DNA of 64,000 nt from Silene latifolia (taxonomy: Eukaryota > Streptophyta > Magnoliopsida > Caryophyllales > Caryophyllaceae), in the NCBI RefSeq assembly GCF_048544455.1, contig NC_133529.1:52385401-52449400 (forward strand). The letters are read 5' to 3'. Shown piece after piece: positions 32,546 to 42,982 of the stretch; within the stretch, counting starts at the first letter, position 1; the number at the start of each line of letters is the position of its first letter. The notes below the pieces were generated by a model that was given only the letters and a program-made list of their open reading frames with translations, was not told the origin of the DNA and did no database searches. The position numbers and the translations under genes are program-made.

Positions 32546-34270
32546 ATGCCTCCCTCTCCTTCTCCTCCTTGTATTCTCCCTCTATTATTCTTATTCACCA
32601 TCTTCACGCTTCCTCTCATTCACACTACATTTGCCAATAACCATCATTATGTATCAAAGACACCCGTTTACGAGCCTGAGCCTGAGCCTGAGTTGATGCA
32701 ATATGGTCCTGAGGGTGTACAGGTTCCTTCAAACCTCGTGTTTGAGAACCAGTACATTCAACGAGCCTACATTGCCCTCCAGGCTTGGAAGCGAGCTATG
32801 TTATCCGACCCTATGAACTTCACGGTTAATTGGGTGGGCTCTGATGTATGCTCCTACAACGGTATCTTTTGTGCACCCCTCCCGGTATCAACCTATCATC
32901 ATTCTGCTCGTGTTGTTGCCAGCGTGGACCTCAACCACGCTGACATTGCGGGCTACTTACCCGATGAACTCGGTTTACTATCCGAGCTAGCCGTATTCCA
33001 CATTAACTCAAACCGTTTCTGCGGAACCGTCCCTCAAACCTTCAGTTCACTAAAACTACTATACGAGCTAGACATAAGTAATAACCGGTTTGTAGGCAAA
33101 TTCCCACCCGTTCTCCTCTCCCTACCCTCCTTAAAATTCCTCGACATCCGATTCAACGAATTTGAAGGCCCAATACCTTCAGCGGTGTTCGACAAACCGC
33201 TGGACGCCCTATTCGTAAACAACAACCGATTCAAAAACGGAATCCCATCAAACCTTGGAAAATCCCCTGTTTCGGTCTTGGTGATGGCTAACAATGAGTT
33301 AGGCGGGTGCATCCCCTCAAGCATAGGGTACATGGGCAACACACTAAACGAAATCATCCTCCTCAACGACAACCTCACCGGATGCTTACCCGAAGAAATC
33401 GGAATGTTGAAGCACGTAACGGTATTCGACGTGAGTTTTAACAAACTAAGTGGGCCCCTCCCAGCAAGCATTGGTGGAATGAAAGCAGTTGAACAACTGG
33501 ATGTTGCGCATAACAGGTTCACTGGTGAGATTCCCAAAACCGTTTGTTCCCTTACTAACTTGCAAAACTTCACTTACTCCTTCAACTACTTCACTGGCCA
33601 ACCTCCTACTTGCGCTCCTAAGGTGGCTAACGGTTCCGATAACTGTTTCGCTGCTAAAACTGATCAAAGATCAAAAGCTGAATGTTCCTCAACAATGGCA
33701 CATCCAGTCAATTGTAATTCTTTCGGTTGCACCAGGACCAAGCCACCTGTTTACACACCAAGGCCGGCTCATAAGCCGCCCGTATACTCACCCACTCCAG
33801 CTCATAAGCCACCGGTTTACTCACCAACACCAGCTCATAAGCCGCCGGTTTACACGCCGACTCCAACTCATAAGCCACCGCTTTACACGCCGACTCCAAC
33901 TGTGAGTCCAACACCGGCTTCGCCTAGTGGAATGTCATCGAAAGGATTCTATTCTCCGCCGCCACCGTCGTCGTATCCGTCATTAGTACCACCGCCGCCA
34001 GGGTGGGGAATGTCGTCACAAAGTAAGTATCATTCACCGCCACCGCCGTATGTATATAATTCTCCTCCACCGCCGCCTTCCCACGACGAATCCTCCAAGA
34101 CATATCCGGAATCACCCCCGCCACCGCCGAGTGAAGACGAGTCCTCGAAAGGATTTCCAGCATCACCACCACCGCCAATAAGACGACACGTGTCACCAAG
34201 GCCACCGCGTTTGACACCGGGGACATACATATACTCTTCGCCGCCGCCTCCTATTTACCCTAATTACTGA
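32546..34270 (+). CDS. Leucine-rich-repeat extensin (LRX/PEX family), intact
   Basis: One uninterrupted exon encodes 574 residues. Residues 1-30 form a signal peptide (hydrophobic ILPLLFLFTIFTLPLI). The conserved LRX N-domain follows (ALQAWKRAMLSDPMNFTVNW and VCSYNGIFC, about 78-109), then the LRR block (about 124-355) with family signatures DLNHADIAGYLP, FHINSNRFCG, RFNEFEGPIP and LNEIILLNDNLTGCLP. A cysteine-rich hinge (356-396, ending QRSKAEC and NSFGC) leads to the extensin domain: five 11-residue KPPVYSPTPAH repeats (399-453), then SPPPP motifs with tyrosines. LRX proteins are cell-wall proteins; the LRR part binds RALF peptides and the extensin part anchors in the wall. No introns fits the family. 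The short extensin tail might fit a reproductive or PEX-like member, but that is unproven. Confidence 0.95.
   Translation: MPPSPSPPCILPLLFLFTIFTLPLIHTTFANNHHYVSKTPVYEPEPEPELMQYGPEGVQVPSNLVFENQYIQRAYIALQAWKRAMLSDPMNFTVNWVGSDVCSYNGIFCAPLPVSTYHHSARVVASVDLNHADIAGYLPDELGLLSELAVFHINSNRFCGTVPQTFSSLKLLYELDISNNRFVGKFPPVLLSLPSLKFLDIRFNEFEGPIPSAVFDKPLDALFVNNNRFKNGIPSNLGKSPVSVLVMANNELGGCIPSSIGYMGNTLNEIILLNDNLTGCLPEEIGMLKHVTVFDVSFNKLSGPLPASIGGMKAVEQLDVAHNRFTGEIPKTVCSLTNLQNFTYSFNYFTGQPPTCAPKVANGSDNCFAAKTDQRSKAECSSTMAHPVNCNSFGCTRTKPPVYTPRPAHKPPVYSPTPAHKPPVYSPTPAHKPPVYTPTPTHKPPLYTPTPTVSPTPASPSGMSSKGFYSPPPPSSYPSLVPPPPGWGMSSQSKYHSPPPPYVYNSPPPPPSHDESSKTYPESPPPPPSEDESSKGFPASPPPPIRRHVSPRPPRLTPGTYIYSSPPPPIYPNY
33740..33904 (+). 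repeat. 33-bp minisatellite coding the extensin repeats
   Basis: Five tandem in-frame units of 33 bp each encode KPPVYxPxPxH. Units differ mainly at third positions, so the protein repeat is conserved while the DNA has diverged. Confidence 0.85.
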
Positions 34271-34577
34271 TTATTATTAATTACTGCCACGTTATCGTTA
34301 TCGTATGTGTAATATTTTTAAATTTTTTTTTTTTTTTTTTTTTGTTATTTTGGGGGAAAAAATTTTATAAAGAAGAGAGATTCTTTGAATTTGTGTTGAA
34401 TTATTGGGATGGTCACTTGGTCAGTGACTCAGTGGTGTTTGTGTATGGTCAATGGTTTCATACGAGATCTGGCAAAGCTATGACATGCAACCTCGTGGTC
34501 TGGGAGTTTAGATTTTAATTATTGTATTATTAGCAATAATTTAGGCTTTTTTTTTGTTTTGTTTTATCGGTCTGTCT
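34271..34577 (+). other. 3' flank of the LRX gene
   Basis: Contains a T-rich run (34321-34343) and AT-rich sequence that presumably includes the 3' UTR. No clear polyadenylation signal can be picked out with confidence. Confidence 0.4.
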
Positions 34578-34753
34578 CATTATAAACGGACACTATTCAT
34601 CTATAACTTTAGACGGATAGTGTCCCTCCCACAAATTAAAGTGGGTAGTGCAAGTAGGGGTATCCATTTTCCACCCACTTACACAACCCACTTTAATTTA
34701 TGAGAGAACATTATCCGTCTATAGCTATAGACGGATAGTGTCCGTCTATAATG
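34578..34753. mobile_element. Foldback MITE with GACGGATAGTGTCC termini
   Basis: The left end CATTATAAACGGACACTATT and the right end ATAGTGTCCGTCTATAATG are inverted repeats with few mismatches. GACGGATAGTGTCC also occurs sub-terminally (34611). About 176 bp. The target duplication was not resolved, so the superfamily is left open. Confidence 0.65.
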
Positions 34754-34830
34754 CGAATTTGTGTTGTTTTATATATTTGTCATGAGATGTGGTTTGTTTA
34801 TTTGATTTTTGATAATTGTGTACATTTTTA

Positions 34831-35032
34831 CTCTCTCTTATTCTCTAAAATCTTCCTATTTCCTACAACAACAAATTTATTAATTTTTCACTTTCTTCAT
34901 TTGTCTATTATTTGTGGTTATAATAACTCATAACCCCACATTCTCTCTTACTTTCCTTTATATCCACATATCACTATTCCACTAAATTCTACCAAAAACC
35001 AAATGTAGAAAAACTTAGTGAATAGGAGGGAG
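34831..35032. mobile_element. Stowaway-type MITE, degenerate
   Basis: The left end CTCTCTCTTATTCTCTAA and the right end TTAGTGAATAGGAGGGAG are inverted repeats with a few mismatches, flanked by TA (34829-34830, 35033-35034). 202 bp. Confidence 0.65.
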
Positions 35033-35034
35033 TA

Positions 35035-35739
35035 TAATTTTTGCATTTAAATTTGTCAAAATCGATAAATTCAAACTTGATTAATACACGGAGTATTGTT
35101 TATACCTTACTAATATTCTTATTCTCAACATATAAAAAAATAGTAACAATGAGTATAAATTGTGTTTCATAATTTGACTGGTAAATTTATCTTAATTATA
35201 TAATTTAAGAAATGCCAAAAAATGTACAGAGTATCATATTATAAATGTATAAATTAGATAGATAAATGCAATTAAATTTTATAAGAAAATAAATTTTAAA
35301 TGGTAAATTTAGACAACCTTCATAGAGTCGCACATGACAACTAATTAGTTTTCCAAAGCAGAAAAAGGTGATACAACTTTTTTTAAATCAATAATTTAAA
35401 GAGTAATGTAGACAAAATTTTGACTATACCAATATCCATTTATTTTTTCCTTGGGTAGTTCATAGAGATATTGTCTATAAACGTATCAGATTTTCTACAT
35501 TTCCTTGAAAGAAATAGACCTTTATTTTTATATAAACGGGCGAATTAAATATTGTGACGATCTAACTAATGATTGTAATCGTTTCATAAAAGTAATGTTT
35601 TAGTGAATGGATAGAGAAAAACTATTTAAATATATATGGATGTATTAAAGATGAAATAGAGAGAACAAAATGGAGAGGATCCAAATTGATCTATAAGGGC
35701 CTAAGAGTTGATGATCTTCTCCATTTCTAACAAAGACAG
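35035..35739. other. Unassigned AT-rich sequence
   Basis: No supported gene or repeat recognised. Confidence 0.5.
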
Positions 35740-35868
35740 GGTAATGATAAAACTACTGCCGTTTTTACTAATGTCACTCAAGTTGTGAGACAGTGAATAG
35801 TTAGATAACAATATAATTAGCTTGTATTTGAGTGGCATTAAAAAAGATGGTAGTAGTGTTATCCTTAT
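35740..35868. mobile_element. Small foldback MITE
   Basis: GGTAATGATAAAACTACTGC and GGTAGTAGTGTTATCC, with ATGTCACTCAA and TTGAGTGGCAT inside, form inverted repeats of about 40 bp with several mismatches. A poly(A) tract of 24 bp follows (35871-35894). Confidence 0.55.
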
Positions 35869-36775
35869 CAACAAAAAAAAAAAAAAAAAAAAAAGTAGTA
35901 GAACGACTACCGATGGACTCCTCTAAAGGGTAATGTTGACCAGTGGACAAGGTGGTGTTGGCCCGTGTAACACCCCTAATTTTCGTTTAATATTTCTTTA
36001 ATTGTATTTTCCCATATTTCGTATTTTATTTTCCGGGAAAATATCCGTCTCTTGTCTTTTTAGCTCGTTGGGCTCGAAACGGGTGAAGATCCGCTCCTTT
36101 CTTGTGCTTCAAGTGAGGTTGGAGTGTATGGGTAGAGTTTTGGGGCTAAGTTCGGCTCAAACCCATGAGCTTTTCCAATAAACAAGAAGGGAAACCAAAC
36201 CCTTGCATTCTTTTCTCATAACTTTCACAAAACCCTAAACATAATTCTCTCCTCTCTTCTCTCCCCTTGGTGCCGTGAGATCCCTCTCACCCTAGGGATT
36301 CGTGCTGCTTCCTCTTCTTCGATTCTTCATCGTCATTCGTGCCTTGGTTGATTCTATTCCTTAGATCTATCAATCTTCGTCGTAAGTTTCGTAGTTTACG
36401 AGTTTATTTAATATATTTATATATAGTAAGTATATTAATTAGATACGTTCTGTTGTGGCACGTGTGATGATTCCATAAAGGCGTGGAGGTTGCACCTGGA
36501 GAAGACGTTTACATCGTTGAAGACGATCTTTAGAGTTTTCGCTAAAAAGTTAACTAGGTGTTTCTCTTTTAATTGTGTTTATGTCAATTGATGTAATTTG
36601 CAAGATTTAATGATTGATTTGTATAATTAGTACTTGTTATATTGTTTATTATCATGATTAATTATGTTTCATATGTTTGTATATATATGTTTTAATGATT
36701 TAATTGTGTGCCGTATAATATTTATGCGTTAATATGGGTGTCTTGTGTGCGGCTAGGGTTCACCAGTGAAACTAT

Positions 36776-37090
36776 AGAGGCGGCTTGACCGTGCGGCCAA
36801 GAGTGGTACGTAGGGTTATAGTTGAAGTTGGTATAACTTTGAGAATATGGCTCAAAGTTATGGCTGAAGCTAGTACAACTTTACGTTATTGCTCAAGTTA
36901 CGGTCGTTTTAGGTATAACCTTGGAAATATGAATCAAGGTTATAGGTGAAACTACTATAACTTTGGATACGAGTTAAGGTTATGGCTGAAACTAAATAAC
37001 CCTGAGTTTATGGCTCAAGGTTATGGTTGTAACTAGTATAACTTTGAGTTTCGTGTCAAGGTTATGGGTAATGTTAGTATAACCTCAAAT
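36776..37090. repeat. Degenerate tandem repeat in the solo LTR
   Basis: Six to seven imperfect units of about 45-50 bp built on TATAACTTTGAG...GGCTCAAGGTTATGG. Within each unit ATAACTTTG and CAAAGTTAT-like segments are partly complementary. Confidence 0.7.
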
Positions 37091-37477
37091 GTATTTGTTG
37101 AAACTTAGTATTTGTTTCACGTGTCGTTGTGTTGTGTACGGTTGCTATATGACATTGTGTTTGCATATCTCTTTGGTTACTCATGTTCATATGATTGTAG
37201 GATAGTCAGTTCTACTATCCTATAAGTTGAGTCGTGATGTTGTTCACGCATGTTGGTACAGTCAGTTATACTGTGCATTTGTTTGTTGGCTAGTTTGAAT
37301 AGATGACGGTAGTATTAGTTATATACTACCGGAATGAACCAACGCCACCCGTTGATGCAGGGTTTATTTGGTCTGTGTTCGGGGGTGGCCAGAGTCGTCA
37401 GTTATACTCTCTGGGTCCCGAGTGTTGTTCGATGTACAATTATTGCATCCAGGGGTTTGGCCAGGTCTTAGGCACAT

Positions 37478-37620
37478 AGGCAGTGGTGATACGCTATACA
37501 TAGTACCATAGAGGCAGTGGTGATATGCTCCACACCGAATGAGGTAGTGGTGATACGCTCCGTCAGTTAGAGGCAATGGTGATACGCTCTGACAAGTTAG
37601 AGGCAGTGGTGATACGCTTT
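37478..37620. repeat. Fivefold AGGCAGTGGTGATACGCTC repeat in the solo LTR
   Basis: Copies at about 37478, 37512, 37541, 37570 and 37600, period about 30 bp, with one or two changes each. Confidence 0.8.
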
Positions 37621-38191
37621 AACGGGTGTACGATCTATTCGATATGCTATGATTCTAGCTTTGTGCCTTATGTTGCTATGTATCGTGTGCTACTTAGGTT
37701 TGTGAGTGTCCATAGTCTAGTGGCCGTATATTGTCTAGGATTGCATGGTTTCATTTGTTTAGTACTGAGTACAGTGTGGTATGTTAAGTTGATGTCGATT
37801 TTTCATGAGTATAGATGGTCTCACATATTTACTGGTTTTGCATTTCAATTGTTATTGATTGTTGATTATATTCACTTGTTGTAAACATGACTGAGAGAGC
37901 ATCTAGTTACTCCCGACTGATTGTCGAGCCCCCATTCTTAGGTTGTTCAGGTGATTTGCTATTTGGATGATATCTTGCTGGGGAAGTACTGTACGGCGAG
38001 ATGAATAATAAATTAGGAGTTTGTTTTTATGATTTAGAACGTCTTTAATAATGCAATGACTTTGGTTTTGGATTTTGTAGCAAACCGGATTGGCCAGGTG
38101 TTTCTGCCACCTTAACCCTTTTATCAGTATTATACTCTGATTATTCTTTTATTATACCTTTTTCCTTTGTTATATAATTCGGGTTGTTACA

Positions 38192-38559
38192 GCCCATGCC
38201 TGGTCACTTCGACCCCCTTTCCCAAAGGATGGAGACCGTCTCCGTTACCTTCTATGTACTCATACCCTCATTTTTAAGTTTTTAAAGCAAATGTTTCGGA
38301 GCAAAAGCCCTAAATCAGGGCTTTTCCAGTAGAAAATCATACAGCTGCCTCTCTGGGAGTTAGTCGTGGCGGTGGTTAATTATTGAATTTGGGTTTATGT
38401 TATCATTCATTTACCTAGTTACTACTTATTACCAAACACTAAGTATAGGAAAGAATAATTATTCATTTCCCCCCTTACCATTTCTTAATTTCAAGCATTT
38501 CCCCCTTTGCGAACCAAACACACCTTAAATGTTTTTGTGATCAAGAAAAGTATACGTAA
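38192..38559. other. Intergenic sequence between solo LTR and Gyp-D
   Basis: No gene supported. The end (38440-38520) has CATTTCCCCC...GCGAACCAAACACACC, which resembles a MITE terminus, but a partner end was not found. Confidence 0.4.
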
Positions 38560-39691
38560 TGGTATCAGTTTAAAACATTGTTTAATTGAGCTGCTTAACG
38601 ACTATAAGATTGAGCTGCAGTATCATGAGGGTAAGGCAAACGTGGTTGCTTATGCTTTGAGTCGTAAGGTGTCTCATGCTATGAGATATGTGATGGTGTT
38701 ATCTGATGACTTTAGTCAAGAGTTCCAGAAGATGTGCCTTGAGGTAGTTCTTCCTTGTACTTTAGATTTGAGTGCGATGGTTGCTGAACCCAAGATTCTT
38801 CATGAGATCCGAGTCAAGCAAAGAGAGGTTGAGTTCCTACAAGGAGTTCGAGTCGCCGTAAGTGAAGTTCGCGCCAAAGGCTTCGACGTTGGACCTGATG
38901 ATGGTCTGCGATTCCAAGGTCGTTGGTGTGTACCTAGCTGTGAGGTCTTAAAATGTAAGATTCTCAAGGAGGCTCATAGTACTCCCTATTCGGTTCATAC
39001 TGGTGGCGATAAGATGTATAAGGATCTGAAGCTACATTTTTTGTGGCCGAATATGAAGAAAGAGATCGCCGAGTTTTTGAGTCGTTGCCTGATTTGTCAG
39101 AAGGTCAAGTTCGAACATCAGAGACCTGGTGGTCTACTGCAACCTTTGGAGATTCCCACGTGGAAATAGGATTTGATTTCGATATATTTCGTCATGGGTC
39201 TGTCGAGGTTGTCGAAAGGAATGAATGCCATTTGGGTCGTGGTTGATCGCTTATCTATGGCTGTGCATCTCATTCCAATGAAGGAGACTTAGAGTCTCGA
39301 AGAGCTAGCGAATGCTTATCAGCGTGAGATCATTCATCTTCATGGGATTTCTAAGGATATCATCTCCAAGCGTGATTCGAGGTTATGTTCTCAGTTTTGG
39401 AAGAAGCTGCAGATGGCTTTGGGCAGTGAGCTTAAGATGAGTACATCTTTCCATGCTACAACTGATGGTCAGACTGAGCGTACCATTTAGACGCTTGAGG
39501 ACATGTTGCGGGCTTGTGCTTTGGAGTTCCAAGTTAGTTGGGAGGAGAGTTTACCGCTTGTGGAGTTCTCCTACAACAACAGTTACCAAGGTAGTATTCA
39601 GATGGCTCCGTTTGAGGAACTTTATGGAAGGAAGTGTCGTAGTCCTTTGTGTTGGGACGACTCCAGTGCGGTCGTTATTTTTGGTCCAAAG
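38560..39691 (+). pseudogene. Gyp-D: RNase H end and integrase of a Ty3/gypsy element, 5'-truncated, split by Cop-E
   Basis: The frame begins abruptly at the end of RNase H (LLNDYKIELQYHEGKANVVAYALSRK), with no upstream RT. It continues with the integrase H2C2 zinc site (HSTPYSVHTGG...CLICQ, ending 39169) and the integrase core in the same frame, interrupted by TAG at 39167, 39289 and 39488. The last block before the break is FEELYGRKCRSPLCW...IFGPK. The frame resumes without shift at 63895 after removing Cop-E and one CAAAG. All stops fit G-to-A or C-to-T changes of expected Trp or Gln codons. Confidence 0.88.
39687..39691. repeat. Target-site duplication of Cop-E, left copy (CAAAG)
   Basis: Repeated at 63890-63894. 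Removing one copy plus Cop-E restores the Gyp-D integrase frame (IFGPK then LVQESIE). Confidence 0.95.
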
Positions 39692-40685
39692 TGTGGGGTA
39701 ATATCCGTATAAGACCCTCTAAATTTAGGACTATAACGTAAATTTAGCATGCGATTATCGTCATAAAACATAAATACAATAGAGAAACGATAAGGAACAA
39801 GAATCAACCTCGGGTCCTTTATAGTGCGGCGTAAAGAACAGAAATCAAACGAGATTCCCTCCTAATTGTTGCACCCAAGATTTGTCCGAGATATGCCCTT
39901 GTGCTAGAAGTTGTTCTCTGATTGCCTTGCAATATTGAGAGAACTTGTTGTCAGGTTTTCGAGATGTGAGATCTAGGTTTCAGAGAAGAATGCTCTTCAA
40001 AACCCTAATTATTTTTCACTAATGTTGATTAGGTTAAACAAGAGGAGGAGCTCTCCTTTTGTTCTCCTAATCTCGGTTTGGCCGAGTGGATCAAGGAGGG
40101 AATGGGCTTCCGTTTTCTCCTTATGTTTAACTCGTGGCACGACCCGAAATCCACTAAATGTATATGACACGGTTTCATTATAAATTGTCATCGGTTATCG
40201 GATATTAAAACATCAATAATAAGACGGATTAGTTGAATTATTAATGCATGTCCGACAAAGACAATATTGTATAATTATATTCAATATACATTAATTAAAT
40301 ATAAATCGCTTATATTTAATTTTACGAATCAACTGGTTAATTCGCCTTAGCCCATGATATTTAATCCGTATTAAATATAATATCTCAACATCACATTTTT
40401 GACTAATTACTAGTCAAATAACTCGGATTAACTGGTTAGTCAAATTTGGCATCTACATGACTGTATTTTCATACTGTCACGTCTCTCAAACGTATCCTAT
40501 AGGTGTGACTTTTAGGGACCAGTTGATCACCGCCATCTGTATGACAATAACGTCAAACTTATCTAGCAAGCCAACCGTTATTGATAAACGTGGATCAACT
40601 GATAATAATACCAAAAGTATGCCCTTTGATCCTTTTAGAGGTTTATAAGTCCTTGCACTAACTGTTAAGGACACCAACCCCAACA
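39692..40685 (-). repeat. Cop-E 3' LTR
   Basis: 994 bp. The plus-strand view runs from TGTGGGGTAATATCC to ACACCAACCCCAACA. It matches 62896-63889 by eye apart from TGTGGGG versus TATGGGG at the edge. Confidence 0.95.
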
Positions 40686-41549
40686 AGCTCCCACTTGTCC
40701 GTACAAGTGCATGTGCAATGACGTTATCCGCACTAACTGGAGGACACAAGCTCCAACAAACTCCCACTTGTCCGTACAAGTGTATGTGCGATAACCGATT
40801 CTCATATTCATTTAAAATTTCTCCCACTCAATGTAAAACAATTTGCAGATCTGGATCCACAAAGGTCGTATTTTACAATCGATCTGTATCTAGAGTGGTT
40901 TCCCCGACTAGAGAGTAACTCAACTGATAAAACGAATCCGTATCCGAGCATGGCCATGCATTTCGATTCTGACTCCTCGAGTGGCCCCGAGAAATATCGA
41001 GCACTGATAAAGGCTGAATATTTCCTTCAACTCGACTCCTTCCGATCTAAGCACAACATGAAATGACCAAGAAAAAATCTACTTGGCCCCCTTTACGGAT
41101 GACCGTGAGAAAGAAACCAAAGTCACCCAAAATCTGCCGTAGTCTCAAGAGACAGTCGATAGTCAAAAGAATCGACTCTTAGGATCACCATGGAAGTCCT
41201 ATCCACGACCGGGCACCGAATGTTATAAAACATTTAGGACTCCACGTCGATGTCACAATTGTGTCCTACGAAATATCCGTATAAATCGCCTCTGTGATTG
41301 GTCAGTCAACCGGTTGACTTATGGCTCGTTGAACCCACCATCAACCAACGTCACAAAATAATTTGCCAGAGTTATCAGCTCATGTGGGCAATTAAGGACT
41401 GAAAAGATATAATGTTCGTACAGTTCACTTTGTGGTGTTCAAAATTTGTCGTACAAATCCACATGACAAACAAAATATATATATAAAATATCAAAACGAT
41501 GATGTCGTATAGAGTACAAGAGAGAATGAATCTGATCCATAAAAGAGTA
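40686..41549 (-). other. Cop-E 3' non-coding region with duplicated polypurine tract
   Basis: On the minus strand ACTTGTACGGACAAGTGGGAG occurs twice (40688-40708 and 40761-40781). Between them lies a 28-bp LTR-edge copy (40731-40758) that looks more like the Cop-A LTR start than the Cop-E one. A third PPT-like CATTGAGTGGGAG lies at 40821-40833. The block 40940-41215 resembles the 3' region of Cop-G (58230-58600). Confidence 0.8.
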
Positions 41550-42058
41550 CTACAACTTAGGAACACGTTTAATTCCCATGGAATTAACATGCCCTTCATG
41601 CTTATCTCGTCGTAATGCTTTAGTGAGAGGATCTGCTATGTTATCATCTGTAGCAATCTTTTCTATCACTACTTCCTTTTGCTCCACGTAATCCCGGATT
41701 AGATGAGCTTTCCGTTGTACATGTCTAGATTTGTTGCTAGACTTTGGCTCCTTAGCTTGGAAGATGGCACCACTATTGTCGCAATAGATGGTGATCGGGT
41801 CATTCGAACTAGGCACTACAGAGAGCCCATGTAAGAATTGACGCATCCATATCGCTTCCTTTGTAGCTTCAGACGCGGCATAGTACTCGGACTCAGTCGT
41901 AGAATCTTTGTAACAGATTTGTTTGAACTCTTCCGGTGACTGATCAGCGCCATTAAGAGTAAAAACGAATCCAGATCGAGATTTCGACTCATCTCGATCC
42001 GTTTGGAAGCTAGCATCTCACAGAACTTAGGTTGCGCATAGCTTTTGTTCGCCTCCAT
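41550..42058 (-). pseudogene. Cop-E RNase H (frameshifted)
   Basis: Two overlapping frames (41550-41846 and 41816-42058) carry the copia RNase H: YCDNSGAIFQAKEPKSSNKS, HLIRDYVEQKEV and DNIADPLTKAL in the first, and the SFLL/SDSK region in the second. The frameshift lies near 41830. The polyprotein stop is at 41550-41552. Confidence 0.8.
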
Positions 42059-42061
42059 AAG

Positions 42062-42980
42062 TCAATGCCCAATCTTTAGTCCTCCGTAGGTACTTAAGAA
42101 TGTTCTTGACACCCGCCACCAATGTGATTCACCTGGATGCTGTTGGAATCGACTTGTCATACTCAATGCATATGCCACGTCCGGACGTGTGCATATCATG
42201 GCATACATGATTGATCCTATAGCCGAAGCATAAGGAATCCGTGTCATGCGCTCTTTCTCTTCCGGTGTCTCTGGTGACTGAGACTTGCTCAAATGCACCC
42301 CTGGAGCCATAGGAAGAAACCCTTTCTTGGAGTTAGTCATGCTGAATCTCTCCAGGACTTTGTCTATGTAAGACTCTCGATCGAGAGATAGCATCCGTCG
42401 TGATCTATCTCGATAGATACGGATGCCTAGAATTCTTTGTGCCTCTCCCAGATCTTTCATCTGGAAATGGTTTTTCAACCATACTTTCACCGAAGTTAAG
42501 AGAGGTATGTCATTCCCAATCAGGAGTATGTCATCGACATACAATATTAGGAAGACAATCTTGCTCCCACTCGACTTGATATATAAACATGGTTCCTCGA
42601 CCGATCGAGTAAATCCATTTTCTTTAATCACTTGGTCGAAGCGATGATTCCAACTCCGAGATGCTTGCTTAAGTCCATAAATGGAACGCTTAAGTTTGCA
42701 TACTTTCTTAGGATGTTGTGGATCGATGAAACCTTCGGGTTGTACCATGTACAACTCTTCCTCCAAAAAGCCGTTTAAGAAGGCGGTTTTCACGTCCATT
42801 TGCCAAATTTCATAGTCATGAAAAGCGGCAATCGCTAAGATAATCCGAATGGAACGCAGCATGACTACGGGTGCAAAAATCTCATCGTAGTGCAAACCTG
42901 GCACTTGTGTGAAACCTTTAGCAACTAGTCGTGCTTTGTAGATATCTTGTTGACCTTCCACTGAATGCTTTATCTTGTAA
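42062..42980 (-). pseudogene. Cop-E reverse transcriptase (cut by Lard-F)
   Basis: Reads [69 protein letters not shown] (active site about 42530-42541) and MLSLDRESYIDKVLERF. It resumes from the linker at 49565. The codons for LDRES contain the 14-bp palindrome CTCTCGATCGAGAG (42374-42387), where Cop-A has an ordinary SQES-coding sequence. Confidence 0.85.
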
Positions 42981-42982
42981 AG
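42978..42982. repeat. Target-site duplication of Lard-F, left copy (TAAAG)
   Basis: Repeated at 49565-49569 after the other LTR. Confidence 0.94.

Larger units (their letters stand above)
35966..38191. repeat. Solo LTR of a Ty3/gypsy element
   Basis: 2226 bp from TGTAACACCCCTAATTTTCG to ATTCGGGTTGTTACA, flanked by GCCCG (35961-35965) and GCCCA (38192-38196), a 5-bp duplication with one change. There is no primer site, polypurine tract or coding sequence, so the likely origin is recombination between two LTRs. The TGTAACACCCC start is typical of plant chromovirus LTRs. It contains two internal tandem repeat arrays. Confidence 0.82.

Noticed and set aside
33034..34230. Minus-strand frames opposite the LRX gene
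   Set aside because: They are antisense shadows produced by the biased codon use of the LRR and extensin coding sequence.
39453..39712. Two overlapping frames of 69-82 codons as separate genes
   Set aside because: One is the Gyp-D integrase between stop codons and the other is its shadow.
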